Source: Globodera rostochiensis (Eukaryota; Nematoda; Chromadorea; Rhabditida; Heteroderidae). From it: a stretch of DNA of 64,000 bases. The translations under genes were made by a program, and so were the position numbers. Position 1 is the first letter of the stretch; each line of letters opens with the position of its first letter. Below the pieces are notes generated by a model. The model saw nothing but the letters and a program-made list of their open reading frames with translations. It was not told the origin of the DNA and made no database searches. Positions 52,929-64,000 of the stretch are shown here, one piece after another. The stretch covers positions 1-64,000 of the forward strand of contig JAEVLN010000049.1 in NCBI GenBank assembly GCA_018350325.1, given 5' to 3'.

Positions 52929-55900
52929 ATGGTTACTAAAACCAATTTTGCTATGATTATTTTCTGCTTTTGGATGCTTTTTCATACCGCGCAAGTGCAA
53001 CAGGAAACAAACCCGTAAGGGATTCTTATTTATTTTATTTTTAATATAAATTTCTTATTTTTTAATAGGACTCGATTGACCGGACTTGGTAAGAACTGTT
53101 CCACGATCCCCGTCGATCTGCTGGACCAATGCTTCCCGCACGAGGAATCGAAAACGTTCGGAATCGAATTTCGCCTCCCGCCAACGGGAGGAAAATGTGA
53201 CGATGGGTTCGATCGAAAATGACCTAAAAAAATCGAAAATTCAAAAATTGCTTAGCCTGATCATCTGCTATCTCGGCTCGCTGGCAACCCGGACATTGGA
53301 CAACTCGCACAGCATGAATGGCTTGACAGTCAACTCCAAGCTGTTCAACGTGGACAACGCCGTCAATGTATGGCGTTTAGAGCATTGGACAAATTTGAAT
53401 ATTCAAAAAATTTACAGAATGCTTTGGGCAAGTACTGCGCGGGCTTAAACTTTTCATGGCACGGCATCAAAGTTCGGACTGAGAAATTGAATGGAAAAAG
53501 CATCATGAAGCTGAGCACATCGCTTCTCGGACTTGGAGATGAGGAAAGGTAAAAACTCCGAGAATCTTGAATTAAAGGATTCTATTCAGCTTCGAAATTG
53601 ACGCCCAACGCCAATTGTTCATTCATTTTGGCAATGAAAATTACTTTTTTGCTTATGTAACGGCCGATGGAGGTGATTTTCTTATAATTAAAAAAGAAAT
53701 AATATTGATTTTTAATTTTTAGGAGAACCTTTTGAAATTGCGCGAGACAAAGCTAAACGAGAAGCATTCACTGAATTGGCTCCAAAAGGTGCGCATCTGA
53801 AGGATTTTGTCGGCTTTTGGACTTTGGGCCTGGACATGCTGCCGTGGATGGACCACGACGTGGAGCTGTTCGTCAACCGTTCCTGCAGCTGTTCCATGGA
53901 AGCTTGGGTAGACTTTGATTAAGCCTGATCAGATTTGATTTTGTAATCAAAAAAGTTCATCCGCCCGACCGATCGAGTGCCAAATGACCCGAAAGAGCCA
54001 TCAACCGGAATCGGAGGACCAAACGTAAACTGCATCGCCAACACAACCATGGAAGTGCCATTGAACAACAGTCTGAAAGCTAACCATCTGATCCGGATCC
54101 AAATGTTAATCGATGGAAATGTTCTCGATAATAGCATTAGCTTCGAGCTTCTGGATTTGAGTAAGTAATTCTGATGCCAAATGTTAAATCAGCGAAAATG
54201 GGACAAACCGTCGACTCAGCAAAGGGCGACAAATGGCCGACTCTCCTTAAACATTTCCAATTTGCGCGTGTCGACATTTTGCCATTTTTTTAATCGGAGT
54301 TTGATGAATTTTAGGCAAAAAAAACTCACCGATGACATTCACAATTTCGACGCGGCAAACTTCAACCATTGAAATGAAAGGGGTTAAAAATATTTGTTAC
54401 AAAATTTGTGGCAAAATTTTTGTTTTTTTTTAAAGTTATCTGATCAGATGAAAAGGAAGCAGAATGGGGTAAAAACATTTGATACATTTTTTGGCAAAAT
54501 TTTTGCATTTTAAGTCTGATAAGAATAATGTGACGGCTGCGTATCTGCCAAAAGGAAATGGCACTTGTCACGCAGACTTCATCATTGCTTTTACCGAGTA
54601 CAGCTACGGCATCGTGATGAACAAAAAGCTTTTGGATGCCAAAGAATTTTTCTTGGGAAATTGGTGGAACGGATTGCAATTCAAAGACATGGCATACCTT
54701 CGGGTCAGTTTTTTATAGAGTTAGACGGGATCGGGATTCCGGTTTTTGAAAAGTCGAAATCCCGGTCTCGGTTTAACTTTTACGATGCCGGTCAATCTCG
54801 GCTCCGCTTTCAACTCTAGTTCTTAATGATCAAAATTAAAGTTGTTGGGTCTTTTCCTCGGTTAACCGAACCGAACTGATAACCAAAACTGAGGCTTTTG
54901 CGGCGAAAATTTCTTATGAAAAGTGCACTAAAACAAAATGTACCCCTAAAAATCGGAATCCAAAAATGCACACCTTGACCACATTTTGAGTAACTATTTT
55001 TGTTATAAATAAGAATATTAAGAAAGTATTGAACGGCAACGGCGGTGCCGGAAATTTTTTTTTTTTGTTTACTTAATAATTTAGTAATTTTGTTATGAAA
55101 TTTTATCCAAAATTTTACACAAAACGATCCTCCATTAAATTCCAAAAAAGACTCACTCCAAATTCTTATTTTCAAAAACATTTCTTCTAAATTGAAACCA
55201 ATCGATTATCGTTAACCAAGCCGAAGCCGAAATTTCTCGATTTTTTGGCAGAAACTTCCAAGCCTATCCAAGAAACATAAAAAACTGATCAGTGTTTCTG
55301 TTCTGATCTCGCCAATAAGAATTTGATCATATCAGATTATGTATTTGGTTGATTATATCAATCGGAACTGATGGGACAAACAAATAATTCGAGAATTCAG
55401 AAAGCATAATTTTTGGGGTTTCATTATGAAAATTTAAGCTGCGCGGTCAATTTTTGCTGCTGACTGATCCGATCGTTATGCCATTTTTTTATGTTCAGCA
55501 AAATTATGTAAGTTTAAACATTTGAATTGTTAATTAGTAGGGCTGGGATTTATATACTCCAAAAAAGAGCCAAAAATGCCGAAATATGCTCGAAATATGC
55601 ACCAAAAATGGCACTTTTAGTGCACTAATTTGCTAAACTACTTAAATTTTTTCTCCTTTTAACGTATTAATAAGTAGATTTACGCGTATTTTTTTGGTAT
55701 TTTTGGAAAGTTGAACAAATTTGAAAAAAGTACCGGAATTTTAACCGCCAGGCCAGTTCAGTTTGCCATTTGGCGATCTCAGCGCCAGGCAGCCATTTCA
55801 GCGCCGACATTTTTTATATTTATTTTTTTACGCGAAAGTTCAATTTTTAGGCATTCTTTTCAAAAATGACTAAAAGTCCATAGTTAAAGATCAATTTTTT

Positions 55901-58900
55901 TTCAAAAACAGCCAGAAATCAACAAACCAACGCGAAAAGGCTATTTTTGGGCTGTATTTATCAGAACATGTAAGCACTAAAAACATAAAAAACATATAAA
56001 TCCCAGCCCTATTAATTAGTTTTTAAATTAATTGAAAAAAAAAATGCCATTTTTTGATAATTATATTCGTTTAGAAGCCAGAGAAATATAAACCTCCACG
56101 AGGTGCACGCATTCCCAACCTTCAAAAAAACACAAAAGTGACCTTCCGAGTCAAACTGCATTCACTTGACAATGACTTTAACATTTCTTTTTTGCACAAC
56201 CGAATCGAGTCGTCCAAACCGGGGGATTTGAGTATGTCTATTCGGGGATACTCGAAAATGCCGTTCTAGCTTTGGGATACTCGAGAATGCCAGTATAACT
56301 TTGGGATCGAGAATGCCGGTCTGGCTTTGGAATACTCGAGAATGCCGTTCTAGCTTTGAGATACTCGAGAATGCCGTTCTAGCTTTGGGATACTCGAGAA
56401 TGCCAGTATAACTTTGGGCTCGAGAATGCCGCTCTGCCTTTGGAATACTCGAAAATGCCAGTATAGCTTTGGGATCGAGAATGCCGGTCTGCCTTTGGGA
56501 TACTCGAGTGTCTAACTTTTAAAATTTAAAAAAAAAACGGAAGTCCGCACTATTGGGGGGGGGGGGGGGGGTTGGACATCAAACAACAAAATCTTTTCAG
56601 TTGGTGCAGAAATACTAAGAGTGAATGTGCGACCGGAGACGAATCAAATATTTCTGCAGTCTTATAAAGTTTAATAATTTTTATTTTTATTATTTAATTT
56701 ATTGTTAATTAAGGAAGGAAAACCATTGGATGAGGGCGACATTATCACCTTGAAGAAATACAACAAAACATTAGAAGCCGAAAAAGCCTACGAATTTTAC
56801 ATCGTCACGGGCTCCGATCGATTCAACATCGCTCTGGACGGCATCACTATATGGGACCAAAACAATCCTTTGCCCATTTGGGCCACAAATTTTGTGCGGG
56901 CAAGTGCCAAATAAAATTATTCCAAAAATGATGGCATTTGCCAAAGACTATTTACTTATTTAGGTTGATGGAAACATCACATTGCTGGGAAAGCCCGCGG
57001 GGTATAGAGGAAAAGTAAAAATTCCAATTTAAATTTTAAATGACAAAACATCCCCCCATTTTAGTTGGACCCATTTAAATTTTCCAACTTCACCATACAT
57101 TTAAAATCACTGCTCGATTACAACGACGTAATCCAGCTGAGGTTGAAGAATCATGGCAAAGCCTTCAGCATTCTTCTGCTACATGATGCGTTGGAAGCGA
57201 ATAATGAAAGTCGGTGGTTGCTTTTGGTTAATTATTAATGTTTAAAAATGTTAATGGTTGTCTACTGATCAGAAACATGCAACCAGGTCCTTCTCTGATC
57301 ATAGAGCTGCAATCGGACACTGATCTGATCAGAGACCTGCAATCGGATTTTGATCTGATCAAAAACATGCTCGGGTCCTTCTCCGATCAGAGAGCTGCAA
57401 TCGGACCCTGATCTGATCAGAAACATGCAATTAGGTCCTTCTCTGATCAGAGCCATCAAACCTGTCTGATCAGAGTCGGATACTCTGAGACCTGCAATCA
57501 GACCGGAATTTAATTCTAATCTGATCATAGACCTGCAATCGGATCCTGATTTGATCAGAGACTTGCAATCGTTTCAAAAAAAAAATTGCAATCAAAAGAG
57601 TAAGAGAGCTACATTCAGTTGGTGACGTTGTGCTGAAAGTGACCTTCGAATTCAATGAAACCACTTGCAGCCTCTCATGCTCTTACTTACTCAACGCGGA
57701 AGCGGTAAATTCGTCAATGCTTACCCACAGAGGGCATTTATTTATTAGTAAAATTTGCAAATTGGTAGCCCCTCGGGCGTGAATCGAATCCTCCACCGCT
57801 TTGGATTTCAAAATGCACGAATTCGATCATTACTTGCCTTTCCGTTGTAATTTTGTGCTTTTTGACGATTTTCAGCCCATAAATGATTTTTATAAATTTT
57901 GAATTATCGAAACATTGTTCGAATTCGGGGTTTGGGGTTCGGAATTAATCGAAATTGATGTTAGTTATAATTGGAATCGACGTCCCTGAATACACTCAGA
58001 AACACCTTTTTTCTTGTAATTTACCATTTCTGTTAAAAATTGAAGAAAAAAACATGAAAATTTTTAACACAAAATGCGCTATTTTTTAATTTTCCCGGAA
58101 GCGCCGCACATTTTAATTCCGATATTCAAACGTTTTGTCAACAAACAATTTGTCAAAAACGGAACTCTGACACTTTTTTGAATTTTATTTTTTCAGGTCA
58201 AGAATGCCACTGCCAAAGATAATTACCGAGAACTTACTGCAAGCGTTCCTGGCCGACTGAACCAATATGGCCAAGACTTCAACATGGACATCACGGCTTT
58301 GAACGACAGTTTTAAAATTTATATTAAAGAAGTCAATTTGACACATTTTTGCCCTTATCCAAAAAGCAATGGCACTTTATATCCGCCGTGGGCCGTTGAT
58401 TATATCCGGGTAATGTTTTGTTTGTCTAAGTTTTACTTACTGTCCAAAAACGGCAGCACACGAAATTCGAAGAACTTTCCTTAATTTCGGTGCTGAATTG
58501 TCCGCCGGCGACGAATTGTCCGCCGGCGGTGAATTGTCCACATTTACGGCTTTATTTAATTTAACTGATTAATTATAAACAATTTTTTTAGTTCGAAGAC
58601 GATGTGCAAGTGCATGCAATGAACGTAACGCATCCACCATCTTCCGAGCAACGAATCTTTAAGCAAATCACTGGCACGAGAGACTTGGTGAAAGCCGACT
58701 ATCTGATCATTGTGAAATTGGCGATCAGGGGAGATTTGAAAGTCAGCTCTAGTGTGACCATTAACCTCTTCCACGAGGCGCTAGAATTGCACAATAAAGG
58801 TGGGTGAAATGATCTGAATCGATTGATCAATGTTCAGAAGAGTCTGCAAATCTAAATAAATGATCTCGAGCTGGGGCCCTTTGCTCGTCTTGGGGTTAAG

Positions 58901-60737
58901 TTAACCCGGGTTTATTCCCTCCCTCCCTTCAACTTTTTACTCTTATTGCTTTGGGAAATTTTTTACTTATTTCAAAACAAAATAAAATAATTTGAAAATA
59001 TGTTTAAATAACGTAAGATGATTTAAAAACTCAGTTTCTAAGTGAAAACTTATAAATAAATTTTTTTTTCGTTTTTTGTTTTACAAAAACTGTGTCGATT
59101 TAAATTAAAAATCCGCTATAAATATAAATTGATAAAAAATGTATTTAAAAAAATGAATTAATTTAATTTTACCATTTATTTATCGAAAATAAATCGTTAA
59201 CCCTGCCTCGTAGCAAAAATAAACCCGGGTTAAGTTTCGTTAACCCGGGTTAAAGAAGCGATAAACCCAGGTTAATAAACCCGGGTTAAGAACCCAAAGA
59301 CGAGCAAAGGAATTTTGGTAATACTAAAGATGGGCCCCCCATTTTTCAAAAAAAAATTTGTTTTCAAAGTCGTTTAAGATTTTTTAGGGGTATTCGAGGG
59401 TGTAGTGTCCGAATCTGACCTCCATTTTGACCAATTTCTGATCCCCGGACCCAAATTCGAAAATTCAAAAATTTCCAAAAATCAATTCTGGCCTCGAAAT
59501 TGTTCAAAACCCAGAAAATTACATCGAATAGACAAGTGTCCGGGATTCGAAATTGGTCAAAATGGAGGTCAGATTTGGACTCTACACCCTCGAATACACC
59601 GAAAAAATCATGGATTTTTTGGAACGATATTTGTTAAGAAAATTTGAAATTAGCGTTTGGCGACGGGAGTCTCGTTCCTGTTGTGTCCAACGAGAACATA
59701 GATGCGCAAGGAGGGGGGGGGTAGGGGGGTCAGACCCCCCCCCCTCCCCCACCACGCGCACTCGGGCACCTCCCCACTATACCACCTCGCACCAAAATTC
59801 CAAAATTTTGAAAAAGAAAATTTTTCTTAGCGTAGGAAAAGAAAATAGAGAAATAACATATTTCAACGCACCCGTAATTTTTTATCCCATTTCTAGTGGA
59901 AATTAAGGTTTTCGTTCTAATAAATAAAGGTCAAAATATCCGTGTCCATATGTATCTGTCTTATTTTTAAAATTCCATATCCATCTGTATCCCCGGGTAT
60001 ATCCGCGGATATTCGGATATCCGTGACCACCCCTCCTCCTAAATAATTATTTCGATCTGATCAATGTTCCGGGTGATCTGAGAACCTGAACCAAAGTAAA
60101 TAAATGTGATCAGTATCCTGTTCAGAATCTGAAAGACTCAAACTTCTCGGGTTCTTTTTCTCAATTTAAAAAGAACTTTAAAAAATTTGTACCTTTGTAA
60201 TTTTTAACGTATTTTAAGTTGGAAAGACGGTTATGAAAGTGATGCTTAATGTGACTGCGCTCTATTTCAGCAGTTCGAAGGTTTTTATATAATTTATTTT
60301 GATTTTCTTCAGAAATTGTTTACAATAAAAACCCTTAAAAATTTACTTTTTTAGCAGCTCATCAACAACTCTTCCAACGAACAAAATTGTACTAATGGAA
60401 AGCTGGACAAGGAATTGAAGGAGTTGGAAATCCGCGTCATGGGCAAAGGCTTCTTCAATGTGACGGTGAAAAACGACAACGACAACACGACGTGCACTTA
60501 CAATGACGGGCTCCCAGAATGGGCAGTCCAATACATTACAGTAAGAATGTTTTATTTTCCAAATATTTCACAAAGAAACAGATGCCAAAATTTGAATAAT
60601 TAAATTTATAGTTCGAGCACAACGATGTCACGCTGTTCAACCCTCCGAATATAACCTGCGTCCCGGAAAAGCGATGTATGGAAGCGAACAATGGAACGGA
60701 ACAATATAATGTTGATAAAGCTTCCATTATAATTTAA
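52929..60737 (+). CDS. Gene C: secreted protein with four galectin-like domains (21 exons)
   Basis: Exons: 52929-53014, 53069-53206, 53256-53367, 53418-53548, 53590-53672, 53723-53907, 53956-54160, 54315-54382, 54515-54703, 55439-55507, 56075-56231, 56601-56668, 56714-56899, 56964-57014, 57065-57209, 57619-57704, 58197-58409, 58592-58799, 60219-60280, 60355-60540, 60612-60737. Total 2,754 nt in one frame (917 aa). Signal peptide with FWMLFHTAQVQ end; N-terminal region to ~245; galectin-like units at ~246-422, 423-576, 577-724, 725-917. The intron after exon 13 starts GCAAGT instead of GTAAGT, a GC-AG intron. Exon 8 and flanks look imported from gene A. Introns hold two transposon-like insertions. 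AATAAA at 60796. Confidence 0.85.
54383..54514. other. Gene C intron 8 with doubled splice signals
   Basis: After the gene A-like exon 8 donor (GTTAAAAATATT) comes a gene A-like acceptor (TTTTTTTTAAAGTTATCTG). A second, older exon-8-end/donor remnant (GCAGAATGGGGTAAAAACA) follows, then the acceptor used for exon 9 (TGCATTTTAAG). The layout marks the right edge of a conversion or insertion tract. Confidence 0.7.
55538..56011. mobile_element. hAT-like MITE, 474 bp, in gene C intron 10
   Basis: Inverted ends TAGGGCTGGGATTTATAT (18 bp) flanked by TTAATTAG at 55530-55537 and 56012-56019. The 8-bp duplication and the TAGGG..G terminus are typical of hAT elements. The interior is AT-rich with no transposase. 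Confidence 0.9.
56236..56512. repeat. XhoI-type minisatellite, gene C intron 11
   Basis: Eight to nine units of the GGGATACTCGAGAATGCC family found in gene B intron 11, with the same tail and G-run (56557-56572). Confidence 0.9.
57258..57570. repeat. GATCAGAGACCTGCAATCGG minisatellite, gene C
   Basis: About nine irregular units, homologous to 44555-45000 of gene B and at the same intron position. Confidence 0.85.
58878..59310. mobile_element. MITE-like element with inverted ends, gene C intron
   Basis: Left end CCTTTGCTCGTCTTGGGGTT and right end (reverse complement) CCTTTGCTCGTCTTTGGGTT, with TTAACCCGGGTTTATT near each. The interior is AT-rich. No clear target duplication was found. Confidence 0.7.
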
Positions 60738-60984
60738 TTTGGCTTTGATTGATTTTTATTGGCACTTTGTTCAGCCATTTATTTAATTTCATTTGAATAA
60801 ACTCATAACCGTTTTGAAACATTATTCAAAACACCAAAGTGAAGAGGGCTAGGCTTGATACAATTCCAGACAATTTGCCAAGTCTGGGAGCCTCTGATTT
60901 TGATTATTTGCACGAGCTTTGCTCTGTTATGCAAATCTTTAACTGAGAAAAGAAAAGGTAATAAAACTATATACTCATGAATAA

Positions 60985-61150
60985 TTATTAGAGACGAGAT
61001 TTTAGGGACTAAAAAACGTGAAAAAGGACATATAATAGGGACTAAAAAGCTCAAAAAGTGGCAAATAGGGACTAAAAACTGCCAAAATAGGGACTAAAAA
61101 GCTCAAAAAGTGGCAAAATAAGGACTAAAAAGCTCAAAAAGTGCAAAAAA
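60985..61150. repeat. AGGGACTAAAAAGCTCAAAA minisatellite
   Basis: About six units of 20-30 bp (AGGGACTAAAAAGCTCAAAA plus AGTGGCAAAAT) downstream of gene C. Non-coding. Confidence 0.85.
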
Positions 61151-61721
61151 ATGACCCTGACTCCCATATTTACCCTCAGCTGCGGATAACCTTAGCCGTT
61201 ACCCGCTTCTTTGAATACCACTGGAAAAAGGTACATTTTAAAATGCAAATATTATTAAAGTAGGTATTTTAACATTAAATTTTACAATTTATTGAAAACG
61301 GTTGTTTGTTATTATTATTTATCAATTCATCTTTTGAGAGTCAATTTATTATGTAATTTTTACTCAAAGATATTTATTTAAAAATTAAATTATGTCAGAT
61401 GAAAGAGAAGGTTTTATTCTATTAGTCCCACTCAAAATTAATTTTTAAATCCGCAATTCTGCAAATTTCCCATATTGCAATATTTTTACTACCCAAAATT
61501 TCTTAAGAAAAATTCAAAATTTTTACAAAATTTTTTTGTTTTTCATTTTTTATAAATTTTTGAAAATATTTGAAAATCATAAATTAGGTGTGAGAAGAAA
61601 ACTGTCAAAGATTGACGAATTTTTAGGATTTCACGCAAAAATGACTGAATTTGGTCAGTTTTAGTTTATCAAGATTTTGGCACTTTCTGGACGCTGCTCC
61701 AAACTTTGGAGTGGATGAGTT
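61151..61721. other. AT-rich intergenic DNA, nothing recognised
   Basis: Spacer between gene C and the converging minus-strand macro-OTU gene. No supported feature. Confidence 0.6.
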
Positions 61722-63845
61722 CTATGGGTCGCCATGTCGTTGAGCTCCCGTTCCCTGATTTGTAAAGGAAACGTAATTATTTGAGAAAGGACGAGTGTAT
61801 TTTACGTAAAGATAATCCTCTGGTATGTCAAATTTTTTAGCAAAAATATTTTTTGATCCGGCGGATGCATTTGGTGAAATTGGATCCTTAAAACAGAACA
61901 CATAAGTCAGCTCAAGAACTTTTAATAAACTTACGAATATGATGGATTGATAATGCTCGATGCCATCGAACCAAATCACTATAGGATTTACAACGGTTCT
62001 TTCCATAAGAACGCCCTGCGGAGTCCGTTGTTGTACCGTGAAGTTGTTCAGTTGAACATGAGGAATGTTGCGTGTCATTCCCTAAAATGAAAATTCGAAA
62101 ATTTAAAAAATTAAATGCTTAATTATCCACCATGTAGGCTCCGTCTGGAAAACGCACATCAATACGTTGCTTTATTGATGTATCGTCCCAATTAGGCATT
62201 TTTTTACGAAGAATTTTATCTCCAGCAATTGGTCGCAGAATGACCACCGGCCTCTGTAACAAAATTGCTATTGTGTGTGCGTCGTCAAGTTGAGCCCATC
62301 TTCCACTGCTATGTCGCGCCGAGGTTTCAATATGCTTGGAGTAGGCCTTGAGTGTTTGGTTATACCTAGAGTCCGGTAAATAAAATTGTTTGAACGAGTT
62401 CAAATTAAGCGTGAACGGGGGAATTTCAAATTTAACGGGACGGGAATCCCACACGGGATTTCCGTGTTTTCTCCGTTTCTGCAAAAAATCCCGTTCGGCA
62501 AAGAAGCTGGAACGTGCCGAGAACCCCGCACTTATCCTGCGAAAATACCGTTCCCGCCAATCTATATTAGTACCAAAGGTCGGATGGTGATTCCAAAAGG
62601 AGCTGACTGAGCTCATGCGTAAAGTCGGCATGAGTCCTATGGCGCTTTCGAGGGTAGAAGTCTGTATTCTTGAGAATAGCGCGCAAAATGTGACCAGAGG
62701 CTTTACGTAGCGCGTCTGCTTTTTTCCTGGAGTCAACCCGAAACAGTCCAAAGCAGATGGCTCTGTAAAAGTTTAGAATTGTTCTTAATTTTAACAATCA
62801 TACACAATCCGGAATTGACCCCAAACAATCACATCACAATGCCCGCAGAAATGCTTAGACACTACACATGTGTATCCCTTACACCCCCACTCATTTCCCC
62901 GTTTCTAACATTTAGCGATTCGCGTCGAACGCATAGCTCAATTTAAACTTGTCCAAGCAGGACAATTTGTGCTCATTATAAGGCCCAAATAATGCACATT
63001 TATACTACCGCTGGCCAACTCTATCGGTTTATCGGCCCCCTGCCTAGATACAGCTCGATAAAAGAGGGGGCTCAAATTTTGCTTAGAGGCTCTTGTGAAA
63101 ACAATTTTTTGATCCGACGCCTATTTCAAATGTTATACAGAGTATATCCGTTTAAAATGGTTTTTAACCGGTAAAAACAGTCTCCATCTCCTTGGACATC
63201 GACGCAGCTAACAGTCTGACGATTTGCTTGTTCAACAATTACAGTTGGATTAACTGCAAATGATGGTGGTGCCGATGCTTGGCTTTTGGACGGTTTGCTA
63301 GCTACTGACGTCCTCGGTGTTGATGTCCGTGATGACACAATTTGACGTTTAGCCTTCAATAATGTTAAAATTAGAGCAATCAACGAATAGTTTAATGGTA
63401 AATATCCCAGTTAGTTGCCTCCCTTTTAGTTAAAAAAATGCGTTCCAAATTTCAAAACTGGAAATAAAGTACCGATTCAATGAGATCCTTATACAATTTC
63501 TTGTCACTTTGACGTAAGCAAACCAATGCGATTTGCTGCACTTGGTGTTCATTTGCGTTTGTGTTAAGCCAATTCAAAATAGCCTCTAATGCAGCCACTG
63601 CGGCCAATTCATTTGGAAATCCATTAATTCCAGTTGAAATATTTGGAAAAGCCTTAAATACCTTTTTAGCAAATGCCCATCGACACACACTCTTTTACAA
63701 TTGTTTGCCCTCCTTTCGCAATTAAGGCATTCAAAGATCGTGTGTAGCACAATTTAAGCGCCAAAGTGTCTTCAGCAGATGGATTTATGCCTTGGACAAT
63801 TGGCCCAACTGCGTGGGCAATGACTATAAAGAGCATATAATTGGT
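61722..63845 (-). CDS. Macro domain plus OTU cysteine-protease gene (partial, spliced)
   Basis: Minus strand, 5' end beyond the region read. First exon seen ~63845-63699 has the macro-domain words IAHAVGP and LKLCYTRSLNALIAKGG. A 37-nt intron leads to 63661-63473 with AFPNISTGINGFPNELAAVAAL, the ADP-ribose loop pattern of macro domains. A next exon (~63354-63169) ends at the OTU nucleophile motif VQGDGDCFYR. It joins in frame to 62762 onward (AICFGLF, then LRKASGHILRAIL). Later exons hold WAQLDDAHTIAILLQRPVVIL (ending 62131), 62081-61935 with the catalytic His in DGIEHYQSI, and 61886-61722 to the stop. The join around 62580-62540 is unresolved. Macro domains bind or remove ADP-ribose; OTU proteases remove ubiquitin. 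It may be one fused gene or two neighbours. Confidence 0.65.
62800..63168 (-). other. Intron between OTU exons
   Basis: Between the donor after GDGDCFYR (63168) and the acceptor TTTTACAG at 62763. No other gene is seen in it. Confidence 0.55.
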
Positions 63846-63848
63846 ACG

Positions 63849-63983
63849 TCGACATTTCGCCCACCCGACATTTCATCAACTAAGCAAAAACATGACATTT
63901 CATCCTTACGTTCAGATGTGTACATCTTGCCACAGTTTTATTTTTGCTTAATGGATGAAATGTCGGGTGGTGAAAATGTCATC
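63849..63983. mobile_element. Short inverted-repeat element at the window end
   Basis: CGACATTTCGCCCACCCGAC...CATTTCATCAACTAAGC is inverted, imperfectly, as GCTTAATGGATGAAATGTCG...GGTGAAAATGTC. Arms are about 43 bp. It lies beside or within an intron of the macro-OTU gene. Confidence 0.6.
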
Positions 63984-64000
63984 TTGCCGAAGATATTTTC

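Overview
The window looks like a repeat-rich piece of a nematode chromosome. The evidence is two tRNA-Asn(GUU) genes, many 35-60 nt introns with TTTTAG/TTTCAG acceptors, arrays carrying the nematode telomere hexamer TTAGGC, and large multi-exon genes for secreted galectin-like proteins. The species cannot be named from sequence alone; a tylenchid-type plant-parasitic nematode is plausible but is inference.

Region 1 (1-24.1 kb) is a nest of mobile DNA. A ~263-bp satellite occurs in five blocks (1-744, 5161-5598, 8641-10404, 14703-16034, 23586-24103). A compact 7,890-bp Polinton/Maverick-type element (745-8634) sits inside it, with 1,043-bp terminal inverted repeats and a 6-bp target duplication (TATGCC). 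The element carries damaged integrase copies in both ends, a pX-like gene cut by satellite, a FLYWCH-finger ORF and a stand-alone Argonaute-type PAZ-domain ORF. Next come two nearly identical copies of a decayed Ty3/Gypsy element, produced by a ~5.9-kb tandem duplication of satellite plus retroelement. A second, internally deleted Ty3/Gypsy element with a 3' LTR follows.

Region 2 (24.1-28 kb) is AT-rich intergenic DNA with a terminal-exon relic of the galectin family, low-complexity ACCGGTAA and ATCCG tracts, a tRNA-Asn and a tRNA-like pseudogene.

Region 3 (28-60.8 kb) is a head-to-tail array of three intact paralogs, here called genes A, B and C. I could splice 20 exons for A and 21 for B and C, and all three stay in frame (about 905, 902 and 917 aa). 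Each protein has a signal peptide, a Cys-containing N-terminal region and four successive galectin-like domains. Each gene has a conserved upstream block. Minisatellites expanded independently in the introns, small 8-bp-TSD transposons are inserted, and there are signs of gene conversion. One MITE in gene A carries about 25 copies of a TTAGGC-palindrome unit, and gene C holds the matching empty site. Between B and C lie a degraded protein-primed DNA polymerase B (Polinton type) and a stray exon.

Region 4 (60.8-64 kb) has a small minisatellite, AT-rich DNA, and on the minus strand a spliced gene that appears to join a macro domain (ADP-ribose binding) to an OTU cysteine-protease domain. It is cut by the window edge and next to a small inverted-repeat element.
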